Origin: an uncultured Eubacteriales bacterium
Lineage (GTDB): Bacteria > Bacillota > Clostridia > Oscillospirales > Acutalibacteraceae
DNA length: 64,000 nucleotides
Assembly (NCBI GenBank): GCA_934541115.1
Contig: CAKTDF010000008.1
Location: forward strand, 25,025-89,024
Direction of reading: 5' to 3'
The position numbers were made by a program, and so were the translations under genes. The notes under the pieces were generated by a model. The model saw nothing but the letters and a program-made list of their open reading frames with translations, was not told the DNA's origin and made no database searches. Shown here in pieces: positions 1-8,912 of this stretch. Every line of letters begins with the position of its first letter. Within the stretch, counting starts at the first letter, position 1.

Positions 1-1081
1 TAAACACCTCGCTTTCTTTTTCCTTCAGCTCTTTTTCGAGCCTTGCCTTTTTTTCATCTGAAAAAGCAATTGAATCATATTCCTCTCTTGCTTCCTCAAG
101 CGAAGCGAGCATGTCTTCCTCAGTTTCACCGTATTTTCTTGATAGGCGATAAAGAACATCAAGACGTTCTTCAATTTCATTTATGTCAACGGGCTCTTCT
201 TCAAACGAGTCAAGCTCTGAGGAAACCTGAGAAAGGCAGTCCTCAAGTTCATAGCGAAAACTGTCGATTGAAGATATATAGCCCTCATAGTCGCTGTGGT
301 AATCACTCAGCTGAGCGAGAAATGAACTGAGTGAGTAAAGCTTGTCCGCAAGGCCGGCAGTATTTTCATCGCCGGAAAGCAGACTCTTGCATGCATAAAG
401 CGTAGTCATGATTTTTTCGCGGTTCTGAATCTTCGCTTTCTGCGCTCTGAGATTCTCGCGCTCACCGGGAACGATATTTGCATTTTCAAGCTCGTTTATA
501 CGATATGAAAGAAAATCAAGACGACTCTGCTTGTCTGCTTCGCTGACAGAAAGAGCGTCAAGCTCCTTTCTGAGTTTTTTCATCTCATTATAAAGCTCGC
601 GATACTGAGAAAGAAGTCCCGAGCATTCAGCAAGCTCGTCAATATAGCCAAGATGACTTTCACTTTGCAAAAGCGTCTGGCTGTCGTGCTGACCGCAAAT
701 GGTAATAAGCTCCCTTGAAAGGCGGCGCAGCATGGTTGCCGTGACGGGCTGCCCGTTGACCTTGCAGGAGCTTCTTCCGTCAAGAGAAACAACACGGCTG
801 ATGAGCAGTGAGCCGTCGCCCTCATCGTCAATATCAAGCCCCTTAAGAACAACCTCCACACTTTTCGGAATATCCTCAAAAAAGGCGGTGACCTTTGCGG
901 TAGACTCCCCTGTTCTGACCAGTTCCTTTGAAGTACGTTCTCCGAGCACGGCATTTATTGAATCAATAACAATTGATTTTCCGGCGCCCGTTTCACCGGT
1001 CATTATATTGAGTCCGTTTTCAAATGTAATGTTCGCCTTTTCAATGACGGCGACATTTTCAATTTTTAAATTTGTCAGCAT
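1..1081 (-). CDS. recN: DNA repair protein RecN (C-terminus cut by window edge)
   Basis: RecN is an SMC-like ATPase that gathers and processes double-strand breaks for RecA-dependent recombination. About 360 residues are visible, beginning MLTNLKIENVAVIE. A Walker A motif GETGAGKS lies at residues 29-36, followed by the conserved ICGQHDSQ stretch and a long charged coiled coil. The family is about 550-560 residues, so the second half, with the signature and Walker B motifs, lies left of the window. It is the last visible gene of the nusB-to-recN operon, 34 bp after argR; the argR-recN pairing is common in Firmicutes. The reading frame runs open to base 1. Identification is confident from the N-terminal half. 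Confidence 0.93.
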   Translation of the reverse strand, partial: MLTNLKIENVAVIEKANITFENGLNIMTGETGAGKSIVIDSINAVLGERTSKELVRTGESTAKVTAFFEDIPKSVEVVLKGLDIDDEGDGSLLISRVVSLDGRSSCKVNGQPVTATMLRRLSRELITICGQHDSQTLLQSESHLGYIDELAECSGLLSQYRELYNEMKKLRKELDALSVSEADKQSRLDFLSYRINELENANIVPGERENLRAQKAKIQNREKIMTTLYACKSLLSGDENTAGLADKLYSLSSFLAQLSDYHSDYEGYISSIDSFRYELEDCLSQVSSELDSFEEEPVDINEIEERLDVLYRLSRKYGETEEDMLASLEEAREEYDSIAFSDEKKARLEKELKEKESEVF

Positions 1082-1115
1082 AATTCTATGCCCGCCGTCC
1101 TTTCATTTAATCGGT

Positions 1116-1565
1116 TCAGCCGATGTAACCGGCAATTTTTTCGCTGAAAGCTCTTGCAGCAGCTTCGTCCCTGCAAAGGGCAAAAAATGTGTTGTCACCG
1201 GCAAGTGTGCCGACAACGGAAAGGTCAACAAGGTTATCTATCGCCTCACAGGCAGCACCCGCCATTCCGGAAATGCACTTGACAACAACCATGTTTCCTG
1301 CATAATCAGCTCCTGTTACCGAATGAGAGAGGATAGAAAGATATTTGAGCGACATATCCTCTGCCTCGCTTTTTGCCGCAGTATACTTATATCCGCCGCC
1401 CTCAGCCGGCGATTTTAAAAGCTTGAGCGCTTTGATATCGCGCGAAACAGTTGCCTGAGTAACCTTATAGCCCAATTCATTGAGGCGGTTCATCAACTCC
1501 TCCTGAGTTGAAATCTCCTCCCTTTCAACAAGTGAGAGTATCGCCTCGTGTCTGTTCTTTTTCAT
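1116..1565 (-). CDS. argR: Arginine repressor ArgR/AhrC
   Basis: Hexameric arginine-sensing repressor of arginine biosynthesis and activator of catabolism. The 149-residue length matches the family. The N-terminal winged helix carries QATVSRD at residues 37-43, and the C-terminal arginine-binding domain has GTLAGDNT at 119-126. An upstream ATG at 1595 would overlap nadK. I chose 1565 because AAAGGAG sits about 7-8 nt before it. The gene follows nadK directly and precedes recN. Confidence 0.94.
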   Translation of the reverse strand: MKKNRHEAILSLVEREEISTQEELMNRLNELGYKVTQATVSRDIKALKLLKSPAEGGGYKYTAAKSEAEDMSLKYLSILSHSVTGADYAGNMVVVKCISGMAGAACEAIDNLVDLSVVGTLAGDNTFFALCRDEAAARAFSEKIAGYIG

Positions 1566-1578
1566 TTTCTCCGCTCCT

Positions 1579-2436
1579 TTATACCCGGCGTTCAATCAGC
1601 TTGTTATAAAGTATATCTGTAAAGCTGTCTGCCTTGATTCTAATTATTTTTGAATTTCTGTGGGCACGCCTGACAAGTATCTTGCTCTCAGGCGTAATTT
1701 TTATTGCGCTTTCTCCGTCACAGCTGAGAAGCGGCAGACAAAGCTCACAATTTCCGACCGAAATCTCAAGCTTTGTTTCCGGGCGAAAAATTATTGACCT
1801 TGAAAAAAGTGAATGTGTGCAAACGGGCGTGGTGATGATACTTTCAATCGACGGGTCAACCACCGGTCCGCCCGAGGAAAGCGAATATGCGGTTGAGCCG
1901 GTGGGCGTTGCAACAATGAGACCGTCGGCATGATAAAGATATGAACCGTTACCGTCATAGACAACGTTTATATCACACATACGCATAGAAACACCGCGCG
2001 CAATTACTACGTCATTGAGGCAGTAATTCTTGCTGACAAGACTGTCATTGATATAGTGCTCCGCGCAGAGCATCATGCGCCTGTCAATTTCATAGCTGCC
2101 ATTTGTGAGCTTTGAAAGCAGATGAAGCTCCTGCTTTTCAAGCCCGGCGAGAAAGCCGAGATTGCCGGCGTTGATACCGAGGATCTCCTTGTCATATTTT
2201 GCCGCGTCATGGGCGGCGTGAATGAATGTTCCGTCTCCCCCAACAGCTATCAGCACGTCACAAACGGAAACCGCTTCTTCATTCGGCATAAAGCACACGT
2301 TCAGGTGAGAAAAACGTTCTTTCAGTTCATCGGGCATGAGTATCTGCGCTCCGAGTCTTTTCAGTTCCGCAACAACATTGCAGGTAACCTCAAAAGCATG
2401 GGAACGGGTAAGGTTGACATGGAAAGCAATTTTCAT
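1579..2436 (-). CDS. nadK: NAD kinase
   Basis: Phosphorylates NAD to NADP using ATP or polyphosphate in the cytoplasm. The protein is 285 residues, normal for the family. It shows the diagnostic GGDGT at residues 66-70, GINAGNLGFL at 87-96 and the later PTGSTAYSLSSGGP loop. The start has GGGAGG 8 nt upstream, inside the end of tlyA, so the two are probably translationally coupled. Confidence 0.95.
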   Translation of the reverse strand: MKIAFHVNLTRSHAFEVTCNVVAELKRLGAQILMPDELKERFSHLNVCFMPNEEAVSVCDVLIAVGGDGTFIHAAHDAAKYDKEILGINAGNLGFLAGLEKQELHLLSKLTNGSYEIDRRMMLCAEHYINDSLVSKNYCLNDVVIARGVSMRMCDINVVYDGNGSYLYHADGLIVATPTGSTAYSLSSGGPVVDPSIESIITTPVCTHSLFSRSIIFRPETKLEISVGNCELCLPLLSCDGESAIKITPESKILVRRAHRNSKIIRIKADSFTDILYNKLIERRV

Positions 2437-2439
2437 CAG

Positions 2440-3279
2440 TTATCCCTCCCGACTATCCGGGTCAATTTTTCCGCTTTCGTTGAGTTTGTGTGAACGCTCA
2501 ACAATTTCTGCAACGGAAAGAGTTACCCCGTCAATGCTCTGACCGTCATTTTCAACATATATAAGATATTCGATATTGCCCTGAGGTCCTTTAATGGGAG
2601 AGTAATCAAGGGCAAGAACGGAAAAGCCCTGTTCAAGCATAAAACTCTTGATTGTTTCAACAACCTCTACATGGGTTGAAAGTTCACGCACAACGCCTTT
2701 TTTGCCAACCTTTTCTCTGCCGGCCTCAAATTGCGGCTTGATGAGGCAAACGGCGTGCGCATTTTTTTTCAAAAGCGTTTTCATCACCGGCACAATAATC
2801 TTCAGCGAAATAAACGAAACGTCAACACTCGCAAAGTCTATTTCCTCCGGAACAGTCTCATGAGTAACATAACGGAAATTGGTTCTCTCAAGGTTCACGA
2901 CTCGTTCATCGGTGCGCAGTTTCCACGCCAGCTGACCGTAGCCGACATCAATTGAATATACCTTTGAGGCTCCGTTTTGCAGCATACAGTCCGTAAAACC
3001 ACCGGTTGACGCACCGATATCCATGCAAATTTTTCCGTCCAGGCGCAGACCGAACTCACGCACAGCCTTTTCAAGCTTGTAGCCGCCGCGGCTGACATAT
3101 GGCATTTTTTCGCCACGGATTTCAATGCTGTCTGTCTCTTTGACCGTTTCGCCCGCCTTTGTTACTTTTTTTCCGCTTACGTAGACCTGCCCCGCCATGA
3201 TAAGTGCCTTGGCTTTTTCACGGCTTTCGCAAAAGCCTTTTTCAAAGAGCGCAACGTCAAGTCTTGTTTTTTCCGCCAC
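2440..3279 (-). CDS. tlyA: TlyA-family 2'-O-rRNA methyltransferase
   Basis: Predicted SAM-dependent methyltransferase of the TlyA/hemolysin A family, which methylates ribosomal RNA cytidines (16S C1409 and, in some species, 23S C1920). An S4 RNA-binding domain occupies residues 5-65, YVSRGGYKL lies at 61-69, and the SAM motif DIGASTGGFT at 87-96. The start is GTG, touching the dxs stop codon, with GAGGAAA upstream. The 279-residue length fits the family. The old hemolysin name is historical; nothing here suggests a secreted toxin. Confidence 0.92.
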   Translation of the reverse strand: MAEKTRLDVALFEKGFCESREKAKALIMAGQVYVSGKKVTKAGETVKETDSIEIRGEKMPYVSRGGYKLEKAVREFGLRLDGKICMDIGASTGGFTDCMLQNGASKVYSIDVGYGQLAWKLRTDERVVNLERTNFRYVTHETVPEEIDFASVDVSFISLKIIVPVMKTLLKKNAHAVCLIKPQFEAGREKVGKKGVVRELSTHVEVVETIKSFMLEQGFSVLALDYSPIKGPQGNIEYLIYVENDGQSIDGVTLSVAEIVERSHKLNESGKIDPDSREG

Positions 3280-5139
3280 TTATATTTCCTCGCTAACAAT
3301 ATCTATGATTGAGTCTGTGTCAAGCTTATATTCTTTAAGAAGCTCATCAACGGTAGCTTGGCTGACAAACTTGTCGTCAACGGCAACAAGCTTATAAGTA
3401 CCTTTAAATTCCCGTTCAAGGAGCTTTGAACCCACTCTTTCTCCTACCGAACCGCTGCGTATTCCCTCTTCAAAGAAAAACACATGCTTCCTTTTCAAAA
3501 GTATTTCAATAAGTTTTTCGGGTAAAGGTTTTATTCGGTTGAGTGAAACAAGAAAAACATTTTTCCCTTTTTCAAAGAGTGCGTCAATCGCTTCGATCAC
3601 GTTGGCTGTAATTCTGCCGTATGTCACAATGCACACTGCGGCGTCTTTATCGCCGTATGTACCAAATTCAACGCAATCATATTTGAGCTTTTGGATTGAT
3701 TCCTTTTCTCCGCCGCGCGGATAGCGCACGGCAACTGCAAAGCGATCGGCATTGACGGCGTTGTTAATGTCAGCCTCAAGTGCACGGTAGCAGCAGGGAG
3801 AGTATATGATAATATCCGGTATCGTTGAAAGAAAAGCAACGTCCATAAGCCCGTTGTGCGTTTCTCCGTCCTCGCCGACAAAGCCCGCGCGGTCAATCGC
3901 AAAAATGACCTTAAGCTTTTGGAGCGATATGTCATGCACTATCTGATCATAACAGCGCTGAAGAAAGGTTGAATAAACGGCAAAAACCGGAAGCATTCCT
4001 TTTTTTGCAAGTCCGCTCGCAAAAGTTACGGCGTGTTCTTCTGCAATTCCCACATCAAAAAAGCGATTCGGGAACTGCTTTCGAAAACATTCAAGCCCTG
4101 TTCCGAGTCCCATGGCAGCCGTTATTGCACAAATACTCTGATTGTTGGGCGCATAGCGGCAAAGATACTCGCCGAGTTTATCTGAAAAACACTCTCCGCT
4201 TTTCTGCGTTTTGCCGGTCGAAAGCTCAAACGGACCCACGCCATGAAAACGGCTCGGTTCATCTTGAGCGAATTTGTAGCCCTTTCCCTTAACGGTGTTG
4301 ACGTGCAAAAGCACGGGACCGCTGACTTTTTTTGCCGCTTCGAGTGCATCAATCAAAAGAGGGATATCGTGGCCGTCAATAGGTCCCATATATCGGTAAC
4401 CGAGATCTTCAAAAAACGTGCTTTGGGAATACAGCCTGTTTTTGAGGTCGGTTTTGAGATCATAGAGTTTTTTTGTGATTTTTTTTCCGACATTCGGAAT
4501 TTTGTTGAGAGTTTTTTCTGTTGTTGCTTTCAGGTTATAGTAGCCCGGCTTTGAACGGATAACGGCAAGATACTTTGCAAAAGAACCGACATTTTCTGAA
4601 ATAGACATTTTATTGTCATTGAGAATGATAATGTGTTTTGTCTGGCTTCTGCCGCCGTTGTTGAGTGCTTCATAGACCATTCCGCCGGTGAATGAACCGT
4701 CACCGATGACAGAAACGGTATATGAATCTGAACCGAGCAGTTTGTTTGCGCAAGCAACGCCGAGCCCTGCCGAAACAGCCGTTGAGCTGTGACCGGAATA
4801 AAAAACATCGTGCTCGCTTTCATTTGGACGGCAAAAACCGGAAAGTCCGCCCCTTTTGCGCAGCGAATCAAACCTGTCGTAGCGTCCGGTAAGCATTTTA
4901 TGAGCGTAGCACTGGTGTCCGACATCGAAAACAATGCTGTCCTTAGGAGAGTCAAAAACCTTATGTAAAGCTACGGTCAGTTCAACAGCCCCGAGATTTG
5001 AGGCAAGATGACCGCCGTTTTTTGAAACAACGTCAAGCATTTTCTGGCGGATTTCATAGCACAGCTCTTCAAGCTGAACCTCCGAGAGCTTTTTGACATC
5101 TGCCGGAGAATTTATATTAGGAAGAATTTCATAATTCAT
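3280..5139 (-). CDS. dxs: 1-deoxy-D-xylulose-5-phosphate synthase
   Basis: Thiamine-diphosphate enzyme joining pyruvate and glyceraldehyde-3-phosphate, the first step of the DXP (MEP) isoprenoid pathway. The 619-residue length is typical. Visible motifs are GGHLASNLG at 42-50, GHQCYAHK near 74-81, the TPP/Mg site GDGSFTGG at 146-153 and GIAEEHAV with the catalytic Glu. It lies directly downstream of ispA, so prenyl precursor supply and chain elongation are co-transcribed. Its presence shows the organism uses the DXP rather than the mevalonate route. Confidence 0.97.
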   Translation of the reverse strand: MNYEILPNINSPADVKKLSEVQLEELCYEIRQKMLDVVSKNGGHLASNLGAVELTVALHKVFDSPKDSIVFDVGHQCYAHKMLTGRYDRFDSLRKRGGLSGFCRPNESEHDVFYSGHSSTAVSAGLGVACANKLLGSDSYTVSVIGDGSFTGGMVYEALNNGGRSQTKHIIILNDNKMSISENVGSFAKYLAVIRSKPGYYNLKATTEKTLNKIPNVGKKITKKLYDLKTDLKNRLYSQSTFFEDLGYRYMGPIDGHDIPLLIDALEAAKKVSGPVLLHVNTVKGKGYKFAQDEPSRFHGVGPFELSTGKTQKSGECFSDKLGEYLCRYAPNNQSICAITAAMGLGTGLECFRKQFPNRFFDVGIAEEHAVTFASGLAKKGMLPVFAVYSTFLQRCYDQIVHDISLQKLKVIFAIDRAGFVGEDGETHNGLMDVAFLSTIPDIIIYSPCCYRALEADINNAVNADRFAVAVRYPRGGEKESIQKLKYDCVEFGTYGDKDAAVCIVTYGRITANVIEAIDALFEKGKNVFLVSLNRIKPLPEKLIEILLKRKHVFFFEEGIRSGSVGERVGSKLLEREFKGTYKLVAVDDKFVSQATVDELLKEYKLDTDSIIDIVSEEI

Positions 5140-5145
5140 TACAAA

Positions 5146-6027
5146 TCATTTCTTTCTTGAAAGAAGCTTTTTTGAAAGCTCTTTGAGATATTCGCCTTCT
5201 TCGCCGAAAAATTCGAGAGCAGAGAGCGCCTCGTCGGTGAGCTTTTTAGCATAAATACGGCTCATCTCAAGTCCAAGTAGCGAAACATAGGTTGACTTTC
5301 CGCTGACGGCGTCACTGCCTATGGGCTTTCCGAGCGACTCTGCGTCTCCTATAACGTCAAGAATATCGTCAACGACCTGGAACGCATGACCAAGCTTTGA
5401 CGCAAAAACAAAAGCTTTTTCAAGCTGTTCATCATTTCCGCCGGCAACAACAACACCCATTCCCGCGCTCGCTTTGATGAGCGCACCGGTTTTGAGCTTA
5501 TCCATCATTTCAAGCGTATCACTCGAAATCTCCTTGCCCTCGCTTTGCAGGTCAATAACCTGACCTGCGATCATGCCGCTGTTTCCGGCTCCGTCGGCAA
5601 GCAGCGAAAGCGCTTTGAGAGTGCGCTCCGGCTCCCTTTTTGCAAAGCTTGAACCAAGCACAAAAGAGAATGCGTGAGTCAAAAGCGCATCGCCTGCAAG
5701 CAAAGCAAAGTTCTCTTTAAACTTGACATGGCATGAGGGCTTTCCGCGGCGCATATCGTCATTGTCCATGCACGGGAGATCGTCATGAATGAGCGAATAG
5801 GTGTGAATCATTTCAATTGCGCAGGCAAACGGAAGTGCGTCCTGCACAGAACCGCCGCAAAGGCGGCAAAACTCAAGCACAAGGATAGGTCTGATCCTTT
5901 TCCCGCCGTTTTCAAGACTGTATTTCATTGCTTCGGCAACAATGTTGTCTCCAAAGCTCTCCGCTGCTTTTTCAAGCGCGGAATTTATCAGCGAGGTGTA
6001 TTCTTCGGTACTATATTTCTTACTCAT
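5146..6027 (-). CDS. ispA: Polyprenyl (farnesyl/geranylgeranyl) diphosphate synthase
   Basis: Short-chain trans-prenyltransferase making farnesyl or geranylgeranyl diphosphate from IPP and DMAPP. With the chosen start the protein is 293 residues. Motifs: GGKRIRP at 41-47, first Asp-rich motif DDLPCMD at 82-88, second motif DDILD at 220-224. A longer frame reaches upstream into xseB but adds a non-homologous basic tail. ATG 6027 overlaps the xseB stop and has AGGCGGTG upstream. Product chain length cannot be fixed from the sequence alone. Confidence 0.93.
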   Translation of the reverse strand: MSKKYSTEEYTSLINSALEKAAESFGDNIVAEAMKYSLENGGKRIRPILVLEFCRLCGGSVQDALPFACAIEMIHTYSLIHDDLPCMDNDDMRRGKPSCHVKFKENFALLAGDALLTHAFSFVLGSSFAKREPERTLKALSLLADGAGNSGMIAGQVIDLQSEGKEISSDTLEMMDKLKTGALIKASAGMGVVVAGGNDEQLEKAFVFASKLGHAFQVVDDILDVIGDAESLGKPIGSDAVSGKSTYVSLLGLEMSRIYAKKLTDEALSALEFFGEEGEYLKELSKKLLSRKK

Positions 6028-6226
6028 CATCTTCACCGCCTGCCATTTGAGAAAGCTCAACCATTTTTTGCTTTGCGTTTTCAAGCGAGCGGCTGCAAAA
6101 CGAAACGAGATGCACGCCCTCTTCATAGAGTTTCATCGACATTTCAAGATCATTCTCACCGTTTTCAAGGCTTTCGGTAATCTCTTTAAGGCGCAAAAGC
6201 GCGGTGTCAAAGTTATATTCTTCCAT
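6020..6226 (-). CDS. xseB: Exodeoxyribonuclease VII small subunit
   Basis: Small subunit that assembles with XseA into the single-strand exonuclease ExoVII. The protein is 68 residues with the family pattern FDTALLRLKEI, ENGENDLE, MKLYEEG and an acidic tail. ATG 6226 is preferred over an upstream one because AAAGGAC lies about 8 nt before it and the product then has the usual length. It overlaps the end of xseA and the start of ispA, showing tight coupling. Confidence 0.92.
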   Translation of the reverse strand: MEEYNFDTALLRLKEITESLENGENDLEMSMKLYEEGVHLVSFCSRSLENAKQKMVELSQMAGGEDDE

Positions 6227-7448
6227 TTTCTGTGTCCTTTCGGTTCTGAATATCAATTTCATCCGCCGTACATTTTATTATTCCGTCACGCAGTCTGACA
6301 GTAAGCTTTTCGCCTGCTGCGGCATCACGGGCAGATTTGAGCGTTTCTCCGTTTTCTTTTGTTACTGCGGCAAAGCCGCGTTCAAGTGTTTTCAAGGGGC
6401 TTGCACCGTCAAGACGGGAAGCGAGCGCAGAAAGAGCCAAGCCTGAAGATGAAAGAGCAAAAGCTCCCGCTGTTTTCAGACGTTTTGAAAGCATTTCAAG
6501 CGTCTGAGACAGCCTGTCCAATCTGAAAGACGGGCTGTATGCCAAAAGAAGCTTCTCGTTTTGAAAAAGTTCTTCTTTCATTCCGGAAAGCCTTTTTTCA
6601 AGCGCAGCGGTCATTGAATCAAATGCGCCGTCAAGTGCATAGAGTACCTCGCGGCAATCCGGAACGGCAATTTCCGCAGCCGCGGACGGAGTTGGAGCAC
6701 GGCGATCGCTGACAAAATCTGCAATCGTAAAGTCTGTCTCATGTCCGACGGCGGAAATTATCGGTATCTGCGAGTCATATATGGCATAAGCCACGGCTTC
6801 TTCATTAAAAGCCCAAAGATCCTCAATCGAACCTCCGCCTCGTCCGACTATAAGTACATCGCAAGCTTTATACCGATTGAATTTTTCAATCGCGGCAACG
6901 ATTTGCGGCGCGGCAAGCTCACCTTGAACGGCAACAGGCTCAAAAACAACCGTTGAAAGCGGAAATCGCCTTTCAAGAACGGTCAGTATATCATGAACTG
7001 CGGCACCGGTAGGTGACGTTATCACACCGACTCTCTGCGGGTATGCAGGTAAGGTTTTTTTGTGCGACTCGTCAAAAAGTCCCTGTTGCGAGAGCTTTTT
7101 TTTGAGCTGCTCAAACGCAAGACTCAGCGCACCCTGCCCGTCCGGTATCATTTCATCGCAATAAAGCTGATACACGCCGTCGCGTTCAAAAACGGAAATG
7201 CTGCCGCGAATGACAACTTTCATTCCGTTTTCAGGTCTGAAACGAACTCTTTCGGCAGCGGAACGGAACATGACGGCTTTGACCGCCGCCGACTCGTCTT
7301 TGAGTGTAAAGTAAAAATGACCGGAGCGGTAATGGTCGGTAAAATTTGAAATTTCACCGCTCACGTAGATATGTTTTAAATTAAGGTCGGCGTCAATGAC
7401 TGACCTTATGTAAGTGTTGATTTGAGAAACGGTTAAAACAGACGACAT
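6213..7448 (-). CDS. xseA: Exodeoxyribonuclease VII large subunit
   Basis: Catalytic subunit of ExoVII, degrading single-stranded DNA to oligonucleotides. The 411 residues include an N-terminal OB-fold (roughly 1-100), the GVITSPTGAAVHD region at 141-153 and the catalytic GRGGGSIEDLW at 202-212, followed by a coiled-coil C-terminal half. The start ATG overlaps the stop of the preceding TsaD-like gene (TAATG), and the 3' end overlaps xseB. Confidence 0.96.
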   Translation of the reverse strand: MSSVLTVSQINTYIRSVIDADLNLKHIYVSGEISNFTDHYRSGHFYFTLKDESAAVKAVMFRSAAERVRFRPENGMKVVIRGSISVFERDGVYQLYCDEMIPDGQGALSLAFEQLKKKLSQQGLFDESHKKTLPAYPQRVGVITSPTGAAVHDILTVLERRFPLSTVVFEPVAVQGELAAPQIVAAIEKFNRYKACDVLIVGRGGGSIEDLWAFNEEAVAYAIYDSQIPIISAVGHETDFTIADFVSDRRAPTPSAAAEIAVPDCREVLYALDGAFDSMTAALEKRLSGMKEELFQNEKLLLAYSPSFRLDRLSQTLEMLSKRLKTAGAFALSSSGLALSALASRLDGASPLKTLERGFAAVTKENGETLKSARDAAAGEKLTVRLRDGIIKCTADEIDIQNRKDTENGRI

Positions 7449-8389
7449 TAAATTTTCTTCTCCGTTGATTTAAGGCAGCCGATGATTGCCACTCCGGCGG
7501 CATTGTCGCTCGAAAATTCCGGAGCAGCAAACACGGCGTTATACTTTTCTTTGAATCGCGCGCTGATAATTGAATTTGACATCACACCGCCGGAATATAC
7601 GAGCGGCAGATTGCCGTATTTTTGGCAAAGACGGCGCGTCATTTCTTCAAGTGAAGCCGAAATATACTCTATGCAAAAGCGCGCAACATCTTCTTTGGCT
7701 TCTCCGGCTTCAAGCATGGCGCGGCACTTGTTTTCAACGCCGGAAAGAGAACAACAGTCCTCTTTCATTGAGGGCTTGATTTTAAAGAGTCTCTGGCTTT
7801 TTCTCGCCAGTGCGTCAAGCTCTGCGCCGCAGGGGAACTTCATTGACAGCATAAGCCCGACGCGGTCAACCGCCTGACCCGCCTTGAGGTCAAGCGAACG
7901 GGCAACGACCTTTGGCAAAAATACTTCTTCCCTGTCCGGTTCAACAATCAGAGCCTCGGTTGTTCCCCCGGAAAGATGAAACGCAATAAAACGCTCATGA
8001 ACAAGTTCAAGCCTGCCTGCACTGTACAGCGCGGCGGCAATATGACCGTGCTGATGCGTCGTTGAAAAAAGCGGAATCTTTGCGGAAACAGAGGCGCAAA
8101 CAGCCGCACCCTTGCCAACGAGAAAGCACGGCATATATGAGCCGTCCTCCGGGCAAGGTTTGACCGAAGCGCAAACTCCGTCAATCTCAAATTCGGCGCG
8201 CTCACTCAGAGCGGAAAGCACCTGCGGCAGCTGACATGTGTGATGAAACACAGCGTCGCTTTGGCGCAATCCCTTTTCACCCTCTTTGACCGGCAGGAGC
8301 TTTTTTTCGCTTTCAACTCTGCCGCTTTCCGGATAATAAACGGCAACAGAGGTCGTGTAGTTACTGGTGTCAAAGCCGAGGTAAGCCAT
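7448..8389 (-). CDS. TsaD/Gcp-like ASKHA protein (peptidase M22 paralogue)
   Basis: A 313-residue member of the TsaD/Kae1/Gcp fold, shorter and more divergent than the essential TsaD (about 335-350 residues), which makes t6A37 on tRNA. It keeps HQHGH at 112-116 where TsaD has its metal-binding HxExH pattern, SGGTTE at 140-145 for the nucleotide phosphate, and a C-terminal SSDNAAGVA carrying the Asp ligand. In Clostridia a gene of this type often sits between nusB and xseA, separate from the real tsaD. Here it is coupled to both neighbours by TAATG overlaps. The function is not established; annotation as a sialoglycoprotease would be misleading. Confidence 0.82.
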   Translation of the reverse strand: MAYLGFDTSNYTTSVAVYYPESGRVESEKKLLPVKEGEKGLRQSDAVFHHTCQLPQVLSALSERAEFEIDGVCASVKPCPEDGSYMPCFLVGKGAAVCASVSAKIPLFSTTHQHGHIAAALYSAGRLELVHERFIAFHLSGGTTEALIVEPDREEVFLPKVVARSLDLKAGQAVDRVGLMLSMKFPCGAELDALARKSQRLFKIKPSMKEDCCSLSGVENKCRAMLEAGEAKEDVARFCIEYISASLEEMTRRLCQKYGNLPLVYSGGVMSNSIISARFKEKYNAVFAAPEFSSDNAAGVAIIGCLKSTEKKI

Positions 8390-8787
8390 TACTTCTTTTC
8401 CTTTGCGATTGAGCCGAGAACGCCGTTGATATATGACGCGTCCTCATTCGTGGCGTATTTTTTTGCAATTTCAACAGCCTCATTGATTGCAACTCCAACG
8501 GGTACCTCATCGGCAAAAAGCATCTCATATACGGCAACACGCATAACAGCCATAGCGGCGCGTGAAAGCCTTTTTGAAGACCAACCGACAAGCTTTGCTT
8601 CAATCGCGCCGTCAATAGCCAAAAGATTTTCAAAAATTCCCCTGACTGTCCTTATAACATAGTTGTTGACGTCAAAGAACTCCGACTCGGCGGCGCTTTC
8701 GATGATTTCGTCAATAGGAGTTTCGCCGAGAAAGCCCTTTTCAAACGTGATAATAAATGCAACTTCTCTTGCTTCATGTCGTGTCAT
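8389..8787 (-). CDS. nusB: Transcription antitermination factor NusB
   Basis: RNA-binding all-helical protein that joins NusE/S10 on boxA RNA for processive antitermination of rRNA operons. The protein is 132 residues with the family opening TRHEAREVAF, the central RAAMAVMRVAVYE helix and the closing AKKYATNEDASYINGVLG. It is the first gene of the housekeeping operon; its stop overlaps the next start. A good promoter lies about 100 bp upstream. Confidence 0.95.
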   Translation of the reverse strand: MTRHEAREVAFIITFEKGFLGETPIDEIIESAAESEFFDVNNYVIRTVRGIFENLLAIDGAIEAKLVGWSSKRLSRAAMAVMRVAVYEMLFADEVPVGVAINEAVEIAKKYATNEDASYINGVLGSIAKEKK

Positions 8788-8883
8788 ACAGTTTTTCCCT
8801 TCCGTTTTTTGGAACGTATTGTGATGAATAAATATTCGCCTCCCGGCAAGTTTTGCAGGGTACGCGATTCTACAGTCGAGGCT

Positions 8884-8912
8884 ATTGTATCACATTTTTA
8901 AACAGCAAACAA
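8884..8912 (-). promoter_or_regulatory. Predicted sigma-A promoter of the nusB operon
   Basis: On the minus strand, TTGTTT (8907-8912) and TACAAT (8884-8889) are 17 bp apart. A TG lies one base before the -10 (extended -10). This would start a transcript about 90 nt upstream of nusB, immediately after the spoIIIAH stop codon, so the housekeeping operon need not depend on the sporulation promoter. Confidence 0.6.

Noticed and set aside
699..1418. 239-codon plus-strand open frame over recN/argR
   Set aside because: It is antisense to two well-identified genes, has no ribosome site and shows no recognisable domain.
2440..3279. Hemolysin toxin
   Set aside because: The S4 plus SAM-methyltransferase layout and the housekeeping operon point to rRNA methylation.
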